Source: Kutzneria viridogrisea (GTDB lineage Bacteria; Actinomycetota; Actinomycetes; Mycobacteriales; Pseudonocardiaceae). Taken from it: DNA of 64,000 nucleotides. Shown here in pieces: positions 1-8,418 of the stretch. The position numbers and the translations under genes are program-made. Every line of letters starts with the position of its first letter. Position 1 is the first letter of the stretch. Location: contig JACJID010000005.1 of the NCBI GenBank assembly GCA_014138725.1, positions 558,001 to 622,000 of the forward strand, given 5' to 3'. A model generated the notes under the pieces. It ran no database searches, was not told the DNA's origin, and was given only the letters and a program-made list of their open reading frames with translations.

Positions 1-233
1 ACGACAACAACCTCTCCGCCGTGTTCGCCGCCGTGGCGTTGGACGCCTTCACCACCGAGCGGGCCACCACCGAGGACCCCATCGAGGCCACCGCGATCGC
101 CCTGGTCACCAGCCTGGGACACCTCCTGGAACGCGTCGGCGTGCGACTCCAGGAAGTGCTGACCATGGGCGAGATGCACTACCACAGCCAGACCACCGCC
201 CCCGTGATCAGCTCGACCGACGGGAGCCTGTGA
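1..233 (+). CDS. Unknown protein, 5' end outside the window
   Basis: The frame is open from the first full codon (position 3) to the TGA at 231-233, so the true start lies upstream. The visible 76 or so residues are mostly helical and acidic, with no motif I recognise. It ends 1 nt before or within the start region of the next gene, so the two are probably co-transcribed. A GTG at 21 could be a start but has no ribosome-binding site, so a truncated gene is more likely. Confidence 0.55.
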   Translation, partial: DNNLSAVFAAVALDAFTTERATTEDPIEATAIALVTSLGHLLERVGVRLQEVLTMGEMHYHSQTTAPVISSTDGSL

Positions 234-670
234 TGGCCCTGCTGGTCAGCGACGCCAACGACATCTCCCGCCTGCTCCACCACCTGATGCGCACCGCAGA
301 GACCGCGCCCGCCGAGGACCAGGTCTGGCAGGCCGCACTGCGGCTCGCCGAACGGGTCAACCGCCAACTGGGAGCCGGGGTGCGCCCCGAACAACTGGCC
401 GAACGCCGGGCCAGCCTGAACCCGACGGCACCGGCTGTGCAGGTGGTGCTCGGTCAGCACCCCGACACCCGAGTCCTCGCGCTCGCGGTGTTCCTGCACG
501 GCCGCCTTGTCGAACCGGTCCTGACGAACCTGGCACCCCAGTTGCCCTATGAGGTCTGCCAGCTCCTCCCCGTCGCAGGAGCCGCACCGCAGCAGGCCAT
601 GACCGCTGACGCCCTGAGCTCCCTGTGGAGCACGACGCAGGGAGATCGGAACGAGGACGGCACGCAGTGA
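233..670 (+). CDS. Unknown protein of mobile element 1 (145 aa)
   Basis: I do not recognise this protein. ATG 233 is chosen over GTG 230 because GGGAG at 222-226 is 6 nt upstream. The ATG overlaps the previous stop as TGATG, and the gene end overlaps the next start (GTGA at 667-670). This makes it the middle gene of a translationally coupled set of three. The protein is soluble, with no signal peptide or membrane segment visible. Confidence 0.6.
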   Translation: MALLVSDANDISRLLHHLMRTAETAPAEDQVWQAALRLAERVNRQLGAGVRPEQLAERRASLNPTAPAVQVVLGQHPDTRVLALAVFLHGRLVEPVLTNLAPQLPYEVCQLLPVAGAAPQQAMTADALSSLWSTTQGDRNEDGTQ

Positions 671-1365
671 GCACCTCCACCGAGCCCACCGTCGTCACGA
701 TCCGCCCGGGCCACAGCGTCAGCGCCACCTGGACCACACGCGGGTACTACCTGCGCTGCGAGTGCACGCGCGGTGGCTACCTGCCCCGCCATCAGGTTCT
801 CGCCCACCGGTTCCTCACCAGCTGGCACGACCGCACGCCTACCGAGACGGCCATCACCCCGCTGCACGTGCTGCGGCTGCGCGAGACCGGCGCCGTGCTC
901 GCCGTCGTCCTGGACAACGAGGACATCCTGTTGGTGCTCATCCAGATGGCCGCCGCAGCCGGTCTGCGGCTGGACGACGCCGAGGCCGAACACCTCCAGA
1001 ACACCACGACCCGCCAAGCCCCGCTCAACCACGCCATGCTCGACAGACTCGCCCGGCGGGCCCTCAACCACGTCATCAAGTCCACCCGACGCCAGGCAGC
1101 TCAACGCGAGCTCGGAGCCGTTGACCGCGACCGCGTCGCCTGGGGCCGGATCTGGGACGTCCAGATCAACGATCACCAGTGGCTGCGCGAGCTGACTACC
1201 GCCGAGGTCAACGACCTCCTTGACGGCGCCCACGATCCGGCGGCCCGGATGTTCGCACGCCGCTTCCCGGTCAGGGTCCGGCTGTTCGACGGCACCAGCC
1301 ACACGCTGCCGCAGTACCAGCTCCTGCGTGAGGAACTCGCCGTCCAGCACGACCACACCCCGTAG
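667..1365 (+). CDS. Unknown protein of mobile element 1 (232 aa)
   Basis: The start is GTG 667, which overlaps the previous stop by 4 nt. The N-terminal part is rich in beta-forming residues (around 8-60) and includes the pair CEC. The remainder is helical with several Arg-rich stretches. There are no transmembrane segments and no family motif I can name. Coupling to the two upstream genes suggests a shared role that cannot be read from the sequence. Confidence 0.6.
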   Translation: MSTSTEPTVVTIRPGHSVSATWTTRGYYLRCECTRGGYLPRHQVLAHRFLTSWHDRTPTETAITPLHVLRLRETGAVLAVVLDNEDILLVLIQMAAAAGLRLDDAEAEHLQNTTTRQAPLNHAMLDRLARRALNHVIKSTRRQAAQRELGAVDRDRVAWGRIWDVQINDHQWLRELTTAEVNDLLDGAHDPAARMFARRFPVRVRLFDGTSHTLPQYQLLREELAVQHDHTP

Positions 1366-1459
1366 CGCACGCCCCTCCCCACCCTCCTCGGCCTGATCGC
1401 GGCAGCCACAGCCGCGACCAGGCCCCTTTCCGCGCGCCCCGCGCACCTGGGAGAACCTG

Positions 1460-2395
1460 TTGTCAGCCCACAGAGTCCGGCCTGGCCCATCCTGCCCCGA
1501 CCAGCACGCCGCTAGGATCGCCGAAGCCGCCGTTGATGCCTGGCACGGCGCCCACGGCTCCGGCCAGTCCCGCATCCCCTTGTCCACCATCGCCGCGCTC
1601 GCGCTGCTGCGCCCACCCGAGGACGACCGCACGGCTTCTGCGCACCTTCTGCTGGACATGAGCCCCGGCTCGCTCGCCCTCAACATCCGCGGCTTGTGGC
1701 GCTGGTTCGCGGGAGAGCGCCCCGACCTGCTCAACCGCGCCTGGCCCCTGGCCGAGATCTGGCTCGGTGAACAGGACCTCACCGAGGATCAGTTGCGGGC
1801 CGCGAAGAAGACTGCGGACGCCGCGATCCGAGGCGACCTGTTTAGCCTCACCGGCACCGACCGACGCGAGGACACCGACCTGCTCGGCATGGTCCTCACC
1901 GCGCTGCGCCCGAAGTCCGCGCTGCAGGGACGCGGCCAGTTCTACAGCCCCAGCACCCTGAGCACGATGATGGGCACAATGCTCGACCCTGCCGAACACG
2001 AGCACATCAACGAACCCGCGGCCGGGACCGGCGGGATGCTGCGCGGCGCCGCCGAAGCGATGCGCCGAGCCGGACGCGAACCTGCACGAGCCCGCTGGGT
2101 CGCCTCCGACATCGACCCCGACGCGGTCGCCTGTCTGGCGGTCAACGTGGTCCTGTGGGGCCTGGGCACCAACGTGCTGCTCGGCTGCGGCGACACCCTG
2201 GCATACGACTTCATGGACCGCGCCGAGCACGAGCGCATCGAACCCGTGCTGGCGATGCGCGAACTCCTGTTCGCGAAGCTGCTCGGCATCACGCTGAGCA
2301 CGGACAGCCTTATCCACGCCGTCCTGCTCGCCAAGGACGCACACAACCAGCCCCGCAACGCAGATCGAGAAACCCTGGAAGCGGCATCGCAATAG
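1460..2395 (+). CDS. N6-adenine DNA methyltransferase-like protein lacking catalytic motif IV
   Basis: This 311-residue protein resembles the HsdM-type N6 DNA methylase fold. GRGQFYSP at 157-164 matches the region before the SAM site. NEPAAGTGGML at 184-194 is motif I, SDIDPDA at 216-222 is motif II, and GCGDTL follows at 242-247. In active enzymes an NPPF/Y or DPPY motif should follow soon after; here the chain goes straight into a helical segment and no such motif is present. It may be a SAM-binding or DNA-binding pseudo-enzyme, or one half of a split enzyme. TTG 1460 is the start, with GGGAG 6-7 nt upstream. About 95 bases without a gene separate it from the previous gene. Confidence 0.75.
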   Translation: MSAHRVRPGPSCPDQHAARIAEAAVDAWHGAHGSGQSRIPLSTIAALALLRPPEDDRTASAHLLLDMSPGSLALNIRGLWRWFAGERPDLLNRAWPLAEIWLGEQDLTEDQLRAAKKTADAAIRGDLFSLTGTDRREDTDLLGMVLTALRPKSALQGRGQFYSPSTLSTMMGTMLDPAEHEHINEPAAGTGGMLRGAAEAMRRAGREPARARWVASDIDPDAVACLAVNVVLWGLGTNVLLGCGDTLAYDFMDRAEHERIEPVLAMRELLFAKLLGITLSTDSLIHAVLLAKDAHNQPRNADRETLEAASQ

Positions 2396-2453
2396 GGAGC
2401 GATAATCACTCGATTAGGCGGCATTTCACCTGGAAATGCAAATAGTCGTGACA

Positions 2454-2468
2454 TAGAATGAAAGTAAC
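2454..2468 (+). promoter_or_regulatory. Putative promoter P1 (-10 TAGAAT and early transcribed motif)
   Basis: An AT-rich island in otherwise GC-rich DNA contains TAGAATGAAAGTAAC. The same 15-nt pattern, consensus TAGRATKRADGTAWC, recurs at 12441, 13475 (weaker 3' half) and 15798, each time just before a gene of this element. No consistent -35 element is visible. Confidence 0.4.
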
Positions 2469-2496
2469 ATCAAGAAGAAACGGCAAGGACGTCATC

Positions 2497-2829
2497 GTGA
2501 GCAACGCGCAGATCAACCTCGTACTTGAGTCGACCATCGGAATCCCAGGATTCACCGTTCACGATCTCGACCTCGACAACCCCGTTGACCACCTCTTCTA
2601 CCTCCTCGCCAACGAGGCCTCCAGCGCCCGCGGCAATGTCGCCCGGTCCGCCGGGGGCATCAAACGCGACCTGGAGCGAACCCTCAACCAGGCCGCCGGA
2701 CAGCTCCCGAGCTCCATCGCCTCAAGCTCAGACTTCCGCAATCACGAGGCCGCAGTCGCGGCCCTGGAAGTCCTCCGTGGCCCGCTCGAATCCGCCGCGA
2801 AGTACGCCCGCGAGGCCCGGAACAAATAA
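2497..2829 (+). CDS. Unknown small protein (110 aa), first gene behind promoter P1
   Basis: The frame is open from ATG 2458, but that codon has no ribosome-binding site and overlaps the putative -10 box. GTG 2497 is preceded by AAGGA with a 7-nt gap, so it is preferred. The protein has an acidic N-terminal half (around HDLDLDNPVDHLF) and a helical C-terminal half; I know no family for it. A 450-base stretch with no convincing gene follows it. Confidence 0.55.
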   Translation: MSNAQINLVLESTIGIPGFTVHDLDLDNPVDHLFYLLANEASSARGNVARSAGGIKRDLERTLNQAAGQLPSSIASSSDFRNHEAAVAALEVLRGPLESAAKYAREARNK

Positions 2830-3281
2830 CCAACTTCGGCGCACCCCGTTCCCGATCCCCGCGGGAGTGCGCCCTGCGAGAGCGGCCGGACGGACTACCC
2901 CCGACGTCCGGCCGCCGCCATGGACACGAAGGCACGTGGGTTCCCGTTCCGACCAGTGCTTGCACACAGTGGCCGGACGTCAAGGCACGGACCAGGACGC
3001 GCATCTCGTCCGATCTGTCCTCGCTCACGTGGGCCGCGCCCCTGTTCCCTCTGATCAGGGACCGTTCTCCGCTTGGGGAGCAGGCTGGTCGGAAGCGCGG
3101 TGAGGGACGGTGGCGGTCGGGATCGTGCGGGGCCTGGTACTTGGTCGTTAGCAGCAGCAACGCGCGCCTCACGGCTCCCAGCAGCGAGGGTTCGCTGACC
3201 TGTCCTCGTGCTGCTCTACCGCGTAGGGGCGATGTTGGGCGGGCAGCACGTGAAGGTCGTTGCTGCCAGACCAGTACGCGG
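2830..3281. other. Non-coding stretch between convergent genes
   Basis: I see no gene here with a plausible start, codon bias or ribosome-binding site. The long frames on both strands look like high-GC open frames. No tRNA or strong terminator hairpin was recognised. Confidence 0.4.
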
Positions 3282-3752
3282 CTATGACCGAGCTGTCGTG
3301 GTGTGCCCGCTGTGAACTGGGACGAGTGCCATGGTCAACTCACCAGCGGCAAGAGTCGAGTTCAGGTGGTCCGCCGTGTCGATGCCCGGTGGCAGCGGCA
3401 GGTAGGTCAGCACGAGCATGACCTCGCGGCGCTCAACCGCTGCTGTGCGCCACCCCTGGTTCACGGGGTCGGTGATGTACTCGCCGTTGGGTGCGTACAG
3501 GCGGGCCCAGCCGTCATCGGCGAACGCCAGGTAGGTGTCGGCCGTTGGGCGGGGTAGCACGGTGCGGGGTTCAGGGTTGAGCCCGAGTTCGTCCGCGAGC
3601 CAGCGCATCCCGTCCCGCGCGGAGGTGTTGGTGGTGCCGCCGCCGGGTGTTCCCAGGTAGACGAAGGCGAGGCGCTGGTCGCTGCGCGGGTCGTCGCCGA
3701 TCCAGCCGCTGAAGATCAGCTGCCCATACAAGCCGTCGACCGGATCGGTCAT
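3282..3752 (-). CDS. Unknown protein (156 aa)
   Basis: ATG 3752 has a strong ribosome-binding site (GAGGAGGA, about 5 nt upstream). The protein is rich in Trp, Tyr and Gly and begins MTDPVDGLYGQLIFSGW; I cannot assign a family. It lies downstream of the ParB-like operon on the same strand but is separated from it by about 90 nt, so it probably has its own ribosome-binding site rather than translational coupling. Confidence 0.65.
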   Translation of the reverse strand: MTDPVDGLYGQLIFSGWIGDDPRSDQRLAFVYLGTPGGGTTNTSARDGMRWLADELGLNPEPRTVLPRPTADTYLAFADDGWARLYAPNGEYITDPVNQGWRTAAVERREVMLVLTYLPLPPGIDTADHLNSTLAAGELTMALVPVHSGHTTTARS

Positions 3753-3841
3753 GGAGTCCTCCTCGTCGCTGGGCTGGCGAGTTCTCAGGCTAGGAGATCC
3801 GCAGTGCGGGTGGGGGTCCGTCGATCGGGCGGATCACCGTC

Positions 3842-4738
3842 CTACGCGTCGGTTCCAGCGAGCAACTGGTCGAGCAGTTGCCAGGGCTTGTCTGTCCGGA
3901 CCTCGCCAGCGTCGATCGCGGCCTTGAGCCTGCGGGTCAGTACGGCGGCGGTGGCGGCGGGGATCGTGCGGGTGCCGAGCACGACCTCGATCCCGACCTG
4001 CCCGCGATGCCGGGTCTCCGCCGAGCCCGGGACAAGGAACCCGGCTTGGAGATCGGTGAGGTGGCGCTCGGCCAAACCAATGAGTATGCCCAGGGCGACG
4101 CCGACGTTGCCGACGTTGTGCGCCGAGTGCGCGGAGGCCAGGGCGTCCAGCAGCGGGTTGTAGTCGGCGTAGGCGGCAAGCCACGTCTCGTCCGCCGACT
4201 TCCCCAGGGATTCCAGGGCGGTGCGGGCGGCGTCGGCCTCGGGCGGGAGAAACGCGATGGTGATCGTCTGGAAGTCCAGGTTCGCCTCCGACAGGGACTC
4301 CAGGTCTATCTGCTGGAGTAGGTCGAGGGTCTTGTCGTCTAGGCCGGCCATCTGCCGGTAGTCGATGTCCTCAATCCCGTCGTAGAGGATCTTCAGAGTG
4401 GCCAGGTCGTCCTCCCCAGCCAACGCGTTGTGGGACAGCTGAAGCGCGGTAAGCCGGTCTTTCGGAAGCTTCTGCCGGATCAGCAGGAAGTCGGCCTCCT
4501 CGATCCCAGCCTCCAGGGCCGCCATCACCCGGTGGTTACCGGAGAGCACGAGTTCGTGGCCTTCGGCGTACTCGCCGTCCCCGCTGTAGATCAGGGGAGT
4601 GGAGGTCAGGTAGCCGTCCTCGCCGAGGTTGGTCACGAGTCGGTCGTAGGTCTCCTTGCGCATGTAGCGGGCGTTGACGTCGAGCAGGGTGAGGTCCTTG
4701 AGCTGGCGGCGGACCACGGCCGGGGGATCGAGCTTCAC
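3842..4738 (-). CDS. ParB-like nuclease-domain protein
   Basis: This 298-residue protein has a ParB/Srx-type N-terminal domain, residues about 8-95, with the signature LVLSGNHRVMAALEAG where GNHR corresponds to the GxRR-type nucleotide-binding motif. The C-terminal 150 residues are helical and unassigned. GTG 4738 is the start: it overlaps the stop of the upstream gene as GTGA and AGGAG is 7 nt away. It is the last of four genes with 4-bp overlaps. ParB-fold proteins in phages and mobile elements often accompany DNA-modifying enzymes, and the Mom-like gene in this operon fits that pattern. A chromosome-partition ParB is unlikely: no ParA is nearby and no classical HTH was noticed. Confidence 0.8.
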   Translation of the reverse strand: MKLDPPAVVRRQLKDLTLLDVNARYMRKETYDRLVTNLGEDGYLTSTPLIYSGDGEYAEGHELVLSGNHRVMAALEAGIEEADFLLIRQKLPKDRLTALQLSHNALAGEDDLATLKILYDGIEDIDYRQMAGLDDKTLDLLQQIDLESLSEANLDFQTITIAFLPPEADAARTALESLGKSADETWLAAYADYNPLLDALASAHSAHNVGNVGVALGILIGLAERHLTDLQAGFLVPGSAETRHRGQVGIEVVLGTRTIPAATAAVLTRRLKAAIDAGEVRTDKPWQLLDQLLAGTDA

Positions 4739-5328
4739 GGGGTGACTCCTGCGTGCTGGTCGTGGAGGGCGTCCCCGGTCCACAAGGCCAGAGCCAGGGC
4801 GAGAACGAGGTCATCGTGGCCAGCACCCGCGGCCTCGTGGCGCTGGTAGCCGCCGGGGCGGGGCTTGGCGATGAACCTGCCGAGCTGGCCCCGAAGTTCC
4901 TGGACGCCGGGGGTGTCGGGCAGGGAGAGGCCGCGCTGTTGCAGCGCGACCTGCACCACCTCGGTCAGGCGGTGCTTACCGACGGAGTAGGTGTCCGGCC
5001 CGGTGTGGCGGACGGTGCTGCCCGCGACGATGGTGACCGCCACGATGTGCAGCTCCGGTGCCGCCGCCACAGCGAGTTCGTGCACGGCGGCGCCAATACC
5101 GGTGGCATCGAGGGTCAGCACCACCGGCCATCCGGCATCCGCGAACTCGCGGGCCAAGCTGACGGCCCGCTGCGCCAGCGCGGTGTAGCTGGTGCCCAGC
5201 GGGAGATTCCCAACGTCGAGGGCGTCCCAGCACGGCCGGTGCGAGCCGGGACGCGGCCCGGCCGAGTGCAGCACGGCCAGGGCAGCGGGGTCGCGCTCAC
5301 GGCCGACGTCCATCCCGATGGAGATCAC
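4735..5328 (-). CDS. Terminase-type RNase H-fold nuclease, stand-alone
   Basis: This 197-residue protein looks like the C-terminal nuclease half of a large terminase without the ATPase half. It has ISIGMDVGRERDP (first Asp), VVLTLDATGIGAAVHEL (second Asp with the usual TGxG), TYSVGKHRL at the position of the conserved Lys/Arg stretch, and GHDDLVLALALALW (final Asp pair). All expected acidic metal ligands are therefore present. GTG 5328 overlaps the upstream stop by 4 nt. It sits between a small Cys protein and the ParB-like gene. It may supply nuclease activity to the terminase encoded on the other strand, whose own nuclease-like gene lacks the central Asp. Confidence 0.75.
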   Translation of the reverse strand: MISIGMDVGRERDPAALAVLHSAGPRPGSHRPCWDALDVGNLPLGTSYTALAQRAVSLAREFADAGWPVVLTLDATGIGAAVHELAVAAAPELHIVAVTIVAGSTVRHTGPDTYSVGKHRLTEVVQVALQQRGLSLPDTPGVQELRGQLGRFIAKPRPGGYQRHEAAGAGHDDLVLALALALWTGDALHDQHAGVTP

Positions 5329-5504
5329 CGCCGCTGCTCCCAGCGCCCACACCCCGGGCAGGCGCGAACCGTGCCACGCAGGCCCGGCACCGCGGACCAG
5401 GGACCAGCGTTGGTGTGCTGGCACCAGCGGCCGGTGCGCACCCAGTGCCGGAACTCGGTACCGAGGACGAGTAGTTCGCCGAGCAGTTCCAGCAGCGGGT
5501 TCAT
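5325..5504 (-). CDS. Small Cys/His protein (59 aa), possible zinc binder
   Basis: The gene starts at ATG 5504, overlaps the upstream stop (ATGA) and overlaps the next start (GTGA), so it is held in the operon at both ends. The N-terminal 15 residues are hydrophobic and helical (MNPLLELLGELLVLG). The rest has a CxH pair (CQH) and a CPGC pair, which together could bind one zinc. I know of no named family. Its position between the Mom-like protein and the nuclease suggests an adaptor for one of them; this is inference. Confidence 0.6.
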   Translation of the reverse strand: MNPLLELLGELLVLGTEFRHWVRTGRWCQHTNAGPWSAVPGLRGTVRACPGCGRWEQRR

Positions 5505-6844
5505 CGGGTGACCGCCGCGTGCTTGGCCTGCCACAGCTCCAGGGCCTCGGCCAGCGACCACGCCCCGAACGTGCCGGAGTACTGGAGCTGGTAGCGGTGG
5601 ATGCCGTCGGCGGCGGGCTCGGTGCGCTTGACCAACCGGAACCCGGGAATCCCCCGCCCATACTTGGAGGACTGGGGGTTGTTGGAGAACGCGGTCGTGC
5701 AGATCGCGGTCACCCGCTTGCCCGCCGAGCGCTGCACGAGCAGCTGCGCCTCGGCCGACATCGCCGCCAGCACGATCAACTTGCTCAGGCGCTTGTACTT
5801 CGACCAGGACACCGGGAAGTCCGACATGAGGTAGACCTCGCCCGGGTCGTACTTACCGGGCAGGTACGCGAACGCGCCGATCAGCGCACCGCCTGCGGAC
5901 ACCCCGACCGCCAACAAGGGCGAGCCCGGCTTGATGGTCTTCGACATGAACTGCGAGCGGATCCCCGCGAACTGCCCACCGCTGAGCGCGTGCAGCCGCA
6001 GCGGGCCCTGGAGCTCCTCGTCGGGAGCGATCTTGCGCATCCGGATCGGGTCCAGCGCCTGCCGCGGTGTCACAACCCGGACGGCGTCACCGGAGGCGTA
6101 CACGGTGATCGGGACGCCCCGGTTGCTGGTCTGCACCCGACCCCGCCGCCACTGAGCGAGGTCCTCACGTTCGTGGTGCAGGCCCAGCATCCAGTGCGGG
6201 CGGCTGACCACCTGCTCGATGATCTGATCCTTGCCCGCCTCGTCCAAGTCCCGGTACTCCGGCACCGGCCAGTCGAAGTGCCGGTCGAGCGCGGCGAACA
6301 TCGACTCGTAGTCGCCGGAGCCGTAGAACGGAGGGAACAACACCACCGGCGAGGATCCAGGGGCGGCGTCGAGATAGTCACGGACGTCCCCGGCCCAAAA
6401 CGACCCCAGGCGCAGCGTCACCGCGTCCAGGCGAGCGCAGGTCTTCGCGTACAGCTGCGGCATCTGCTCCCGGTAGGCAGCCACCATCGTCTCGTAGTAG
6501 GCGCCTTCCCGGCCCACGAACTGCAAGAAGCGCGTGCCGAGCATGAGGACCGCGAGGGTACCGGTCGAGCCGTCGAGGTAGGCCTCCAGCCACTCCAGCT
6601 CGGCACGGCTGTCAGGCTTGAGCTCGAACGGCAGGTCCAGGCCGGTGAAATGCCAGCCCAGCGCGCAGGAGTAGGAGGTGATGTCGTTGCCGTGCAGCGC
6701 GGTGCCGCGCCCGAGCGCGTGGATCGCGCGCTCGATGGTCAAGTTCCCCGAGCAGCCTACGTACACCGGGAGGTCGGCGGGCCAGGACAGGGCATGTTCG
6801 GCCACGATCGACCGCATCTCTGCGGGGATGGTGCCGTTGAACAC
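5501..6844 (-). CDS. Methyltransferase-like / Mom-like GNAT fusion, predicted DNA base-modification enzyme
   Basis: Start GTG 6844 is chosen because GGAGG lies 6 nt upstream; longer frames run into the terminase small-subunit gene. The 447-residue protein has two parts. Residues 1-230 look like a D12-type adenine methyltransferase: VYVGCSGNLTIERA (27-40, motif I), HGNDIT (51-56, motif II) and VLFPPFYGSG (168-177, PPFY motif IV). Residues about 285-410 resemble the Mom/GNAT acyltransferase fold: GGALIGAFAYLPG, VYLMSDFPVS, KYKRLSKLIVL and TTAFSNNPQSSKYGRG. Mom of phage Mu modifies adenine and protects DNA from restriction. It is the first of four translationally coupled genes. The family call is by motif reading only. 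Confidence 0.65.
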   Translation of the reverse strand: MFNGTIPAEMRSIVAEHALSWPADLPVYVGCSGNLTIERAIHALGRGTALHGNDITSYSCALGWHFTGLDLPFELKPDSRAELEWLEAYLDGSTGTLAVLMLGTRFLQFVGREGAYYETMVAAYREQMPQLYAKTCARLDAVTLRLGSFWAGDVRDYLDAAPGSSPVVLFPPFYGSGDYESMFAALDRHFDWPVPEYRDLDEAGKDQIIEQVVSRPHWMLGLHHEREDLAQWRRGRVQTSNRGVPITVYASGDAVRVVTPRQALDPIRMRKIAPDEELQGPLRLHALSGGQFAGIRSQFMSKTIKPGSPLLAVGVSAGGALIGAFAYLPGKYDPGEVYLMSDFPVSWSKYKRLSKLIVLAAMSAEAQLLVQRSAGKRVTAICTTAFSNNPQSSKYGRGIPGFRLVKRTEPAADGIHRYQLQYSGTFGAWSLAEALELWQAKHAAVTR

Positions 6845-7054
6845 CGGGCGCCTCCAGCACATTGGGGGCATCCGGCCAGGTACGCCAGGCGACGCGATGT
6901 GAGCACTACTCACCTGCCTGTGCGAGAGGAGCAGGCGACTCGCGGCGCAGCGTAACGCACCCTGCCCTGGGCGCCCGTAGACTCCTGCCTCGACGATCAC
7001 CGGGCCTGGCGTGGATGGCCGCCGGCAACACCCCCTTGTTGCCGGAGGCCTTTG

Positions 7055-7597
7055 ATGACGTTCGCCGAGGACCGGGACCCCTGGGCCCGCCAGCCCGGCG
7101 AGACCGGCGAGGCGTTCGACTGGTTCTCCCACTGGCGCAACGACGGTCACCGCCGCAGCTACGCGCGCGTCGCCGAGCGTTTCGCGGTGTCCTATCGGCG
7201 TGTGGTCGGCGCGGCCCGCCGGGGTGAGTGGCAGGCCCGGCTGGATGCCTACCGGACGGCGAACTCCGCCGCGCTGCGGGAACGGGCCACGGAGCTGATC
7301 GAGCAGGGCCTGGCTCCGTTCGCCCAGGGGTTCGCGCGGATGAGCGCGCTCGCGGTCACCGGCCCCGCGGACCGGGTACCGCCGGACCGGGCGCTGGCCG
7401 CTGCCGCCACCGCGCTGCGCACGCTGCGCGACCCGGTGGTGCGGGAACTCCTGCGGGCACCGGAGGAACCGGAGCAGACGCGGGAGATTGACCTGGTCGA
7501 GCTTGTCCTCGACCAGCTCGCGCAGCGCTGGCCCGAGGCCCACGACGCCGTCCTGGACGCACTCCGCAACGCCGTCGACACCAACCCGGCGGGCTGA
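7055..7597 (+). CDS. Terminase small subunit-like DNA-binding protein
   Basis: ATG 7055 follows GGAGG at 7043-7047 with a 7-nt gap. The 180-residue protein begins with an acidic stretch and then a helix-turn-helix (about residues 28-55, ...YARVAERFAVSYRRVVGAAR...). A long helical region follows, typical of small terminases that recognise DNA and oligomerise. It overlaps the ATPase gene by 1 nt (TGATG). Its position directly before a terminase ATPase supports the call. It lies divergently from the Mom-like operon with about 210 bp between their starts. Confidence 0.7.
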   Translation: MTFAEDRDPWARQPGETGEAFDWFSHWRNDGHRRSYARVAERFAVSYRRVVGAARRGEWQARLDAYRTANSAALRERATELIEQGLAPFAQGFARMSALAVTGPADRVPPDRALAAAATALRTLRDPVVRELLRAPEEPEQTREIDLVELVLDQLAQRWPEAHDAVLDALRNAVDTNPAG

Positions 7598-8418
7598 TGG
7601 CCTCCGTCGCCCAGCTCGACCGGCTGCTGCTGCGCCGCGACCCCGCGGTGCTGATGCGCCGCGCCGGGATGACCCCGGATGGCTGGCAGCAGGTGCTGCT
7701 GCGCCGCCGCCCGCACCGCGCCCTGGTCACCACCAGCAGGCAGTCCGGCAAGTCCACGACCGCGGCCGCGATGGGACTGCACCGCGCGCACACCACTCCG
7801 CGGACCACGGTGGTCGCGGTGTCCCCGACCCAACGGCAGTCCGCGCTGCTGATCAGCCGAGTGAAGGTCTTCGCCGAGGCAGTCGGGATCACCCTCGCTA
7901 AGGACAACGCCCTGTCGGTGGAGCTGCCGAACCGGTCGGTGATCTACGCGCTGCCCGGCTCCCCGGACACCGTCCGCGGCTACAGCCCCGAGCTGCTGCT
8001 CATCGATGAGGCCGCCTACACCACCCCGCAGCTTTACACCGCCTGCCTGCCGATGCTCGCGGCCACCGGCGGTGACCTGATCGCGGTGTCCACCCCCAAC
8101 GGCCAGCAGGGCTGGTTCTGGGCCGAGTGGTCCGGCCAGGGGGCGCCGGGCTGGCTGCGGATCGAGGTCCCCTACACCCAGATCGCCCGCATCAGCGGCG
8201 AGTTCATCATCGGCCAGCGCGCGTCGATGTCGGCCGAGCGGTTTGCCGCCGAGTACGAGTGCGTGTTCAACGCCGCCACCACCGGCCTGTTCAACCCCGC
8301 CGACCTGGCCGCCGCGTTGCGCGACGACCCGGTCCTGGACGGCAGCGGCCTGCCCGACCCCCGCGAGATCATGCGCCGCAACCGCGCGCGCCACACCACC
8401 GGAACTGGAGCGGCATGA
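7597..8418 (+). CDS. Terminase large subunit, ATPase domain only
   Basis: This 273-residue protein has the ATP motor half of a large terminase. TTSRQSGKST (45-54) is Walker A, ELLLIDEAAY (132-141) is Walker B with catalytic Glu, and AVSTPNGQQG (163-172) is the coupling motif. It stops after EYECVFNAATTGLFNP, the usual link to the nuclease domain, and the nuclease-like part is a separate gene starting in an ATGA overlap. A single-chain large terminase would be about 450-550 residues. The motor would pump DNA through the portal protein encoded next. Confidence 0.85.
   Translation: MASVAQLDRLLLRRDPAVLMRRAGMTPDGWQQVLLRRRPHRALVTTSRQSGKSTTAAAMGLHRAHTTPRTTVVAVSPTQRQSALLISRVKVFAEAVGITLAKDNALSVELPNRSVIYALPGSPDTVRGYSPELLLIDEAAYTTPQLYTACLPMLAATGGDLIAVSTPNGQQGWFWAEWSGQGAPGWLRIEVPYTQIARISGEFIIGQRASMSAERFAAEYECVFNAATTGLFNPADLAAALRDDPVLDGSGLPDPREIMRRNRARHTTGTGAA

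Noticed and set aside
547-1782. Long minus-strand frame (411 codons) across several plus-strand genes
   Set aside because: High-GC DNA gives long open frames opposite real genes. The plus-strand genes have coupled starts and ribosome-binding sites, and the minus frame has neither.
3842-4738. Chromosome or plasmid partition ParB with parS sites
   Set aside because: No ParA gene and no parS-like TGTTTCACGTGAAACA sequence were seen nearby. The operon context points to DNA modification.
5192-6955. Plus-strand frame of 587 codons opposite the Mom-like operon
   Set aside because: The translation is Arg/Pro-rich without domains, while the minus strand shows four overlapping genes with clear motifs.
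6845-7543. Longer N-terminus for the Mom-like protein
   Set aside because: It would overlap the terminase small-subunit gene on the other strand. GTG 6844 has GGAGG at the ideal distance.
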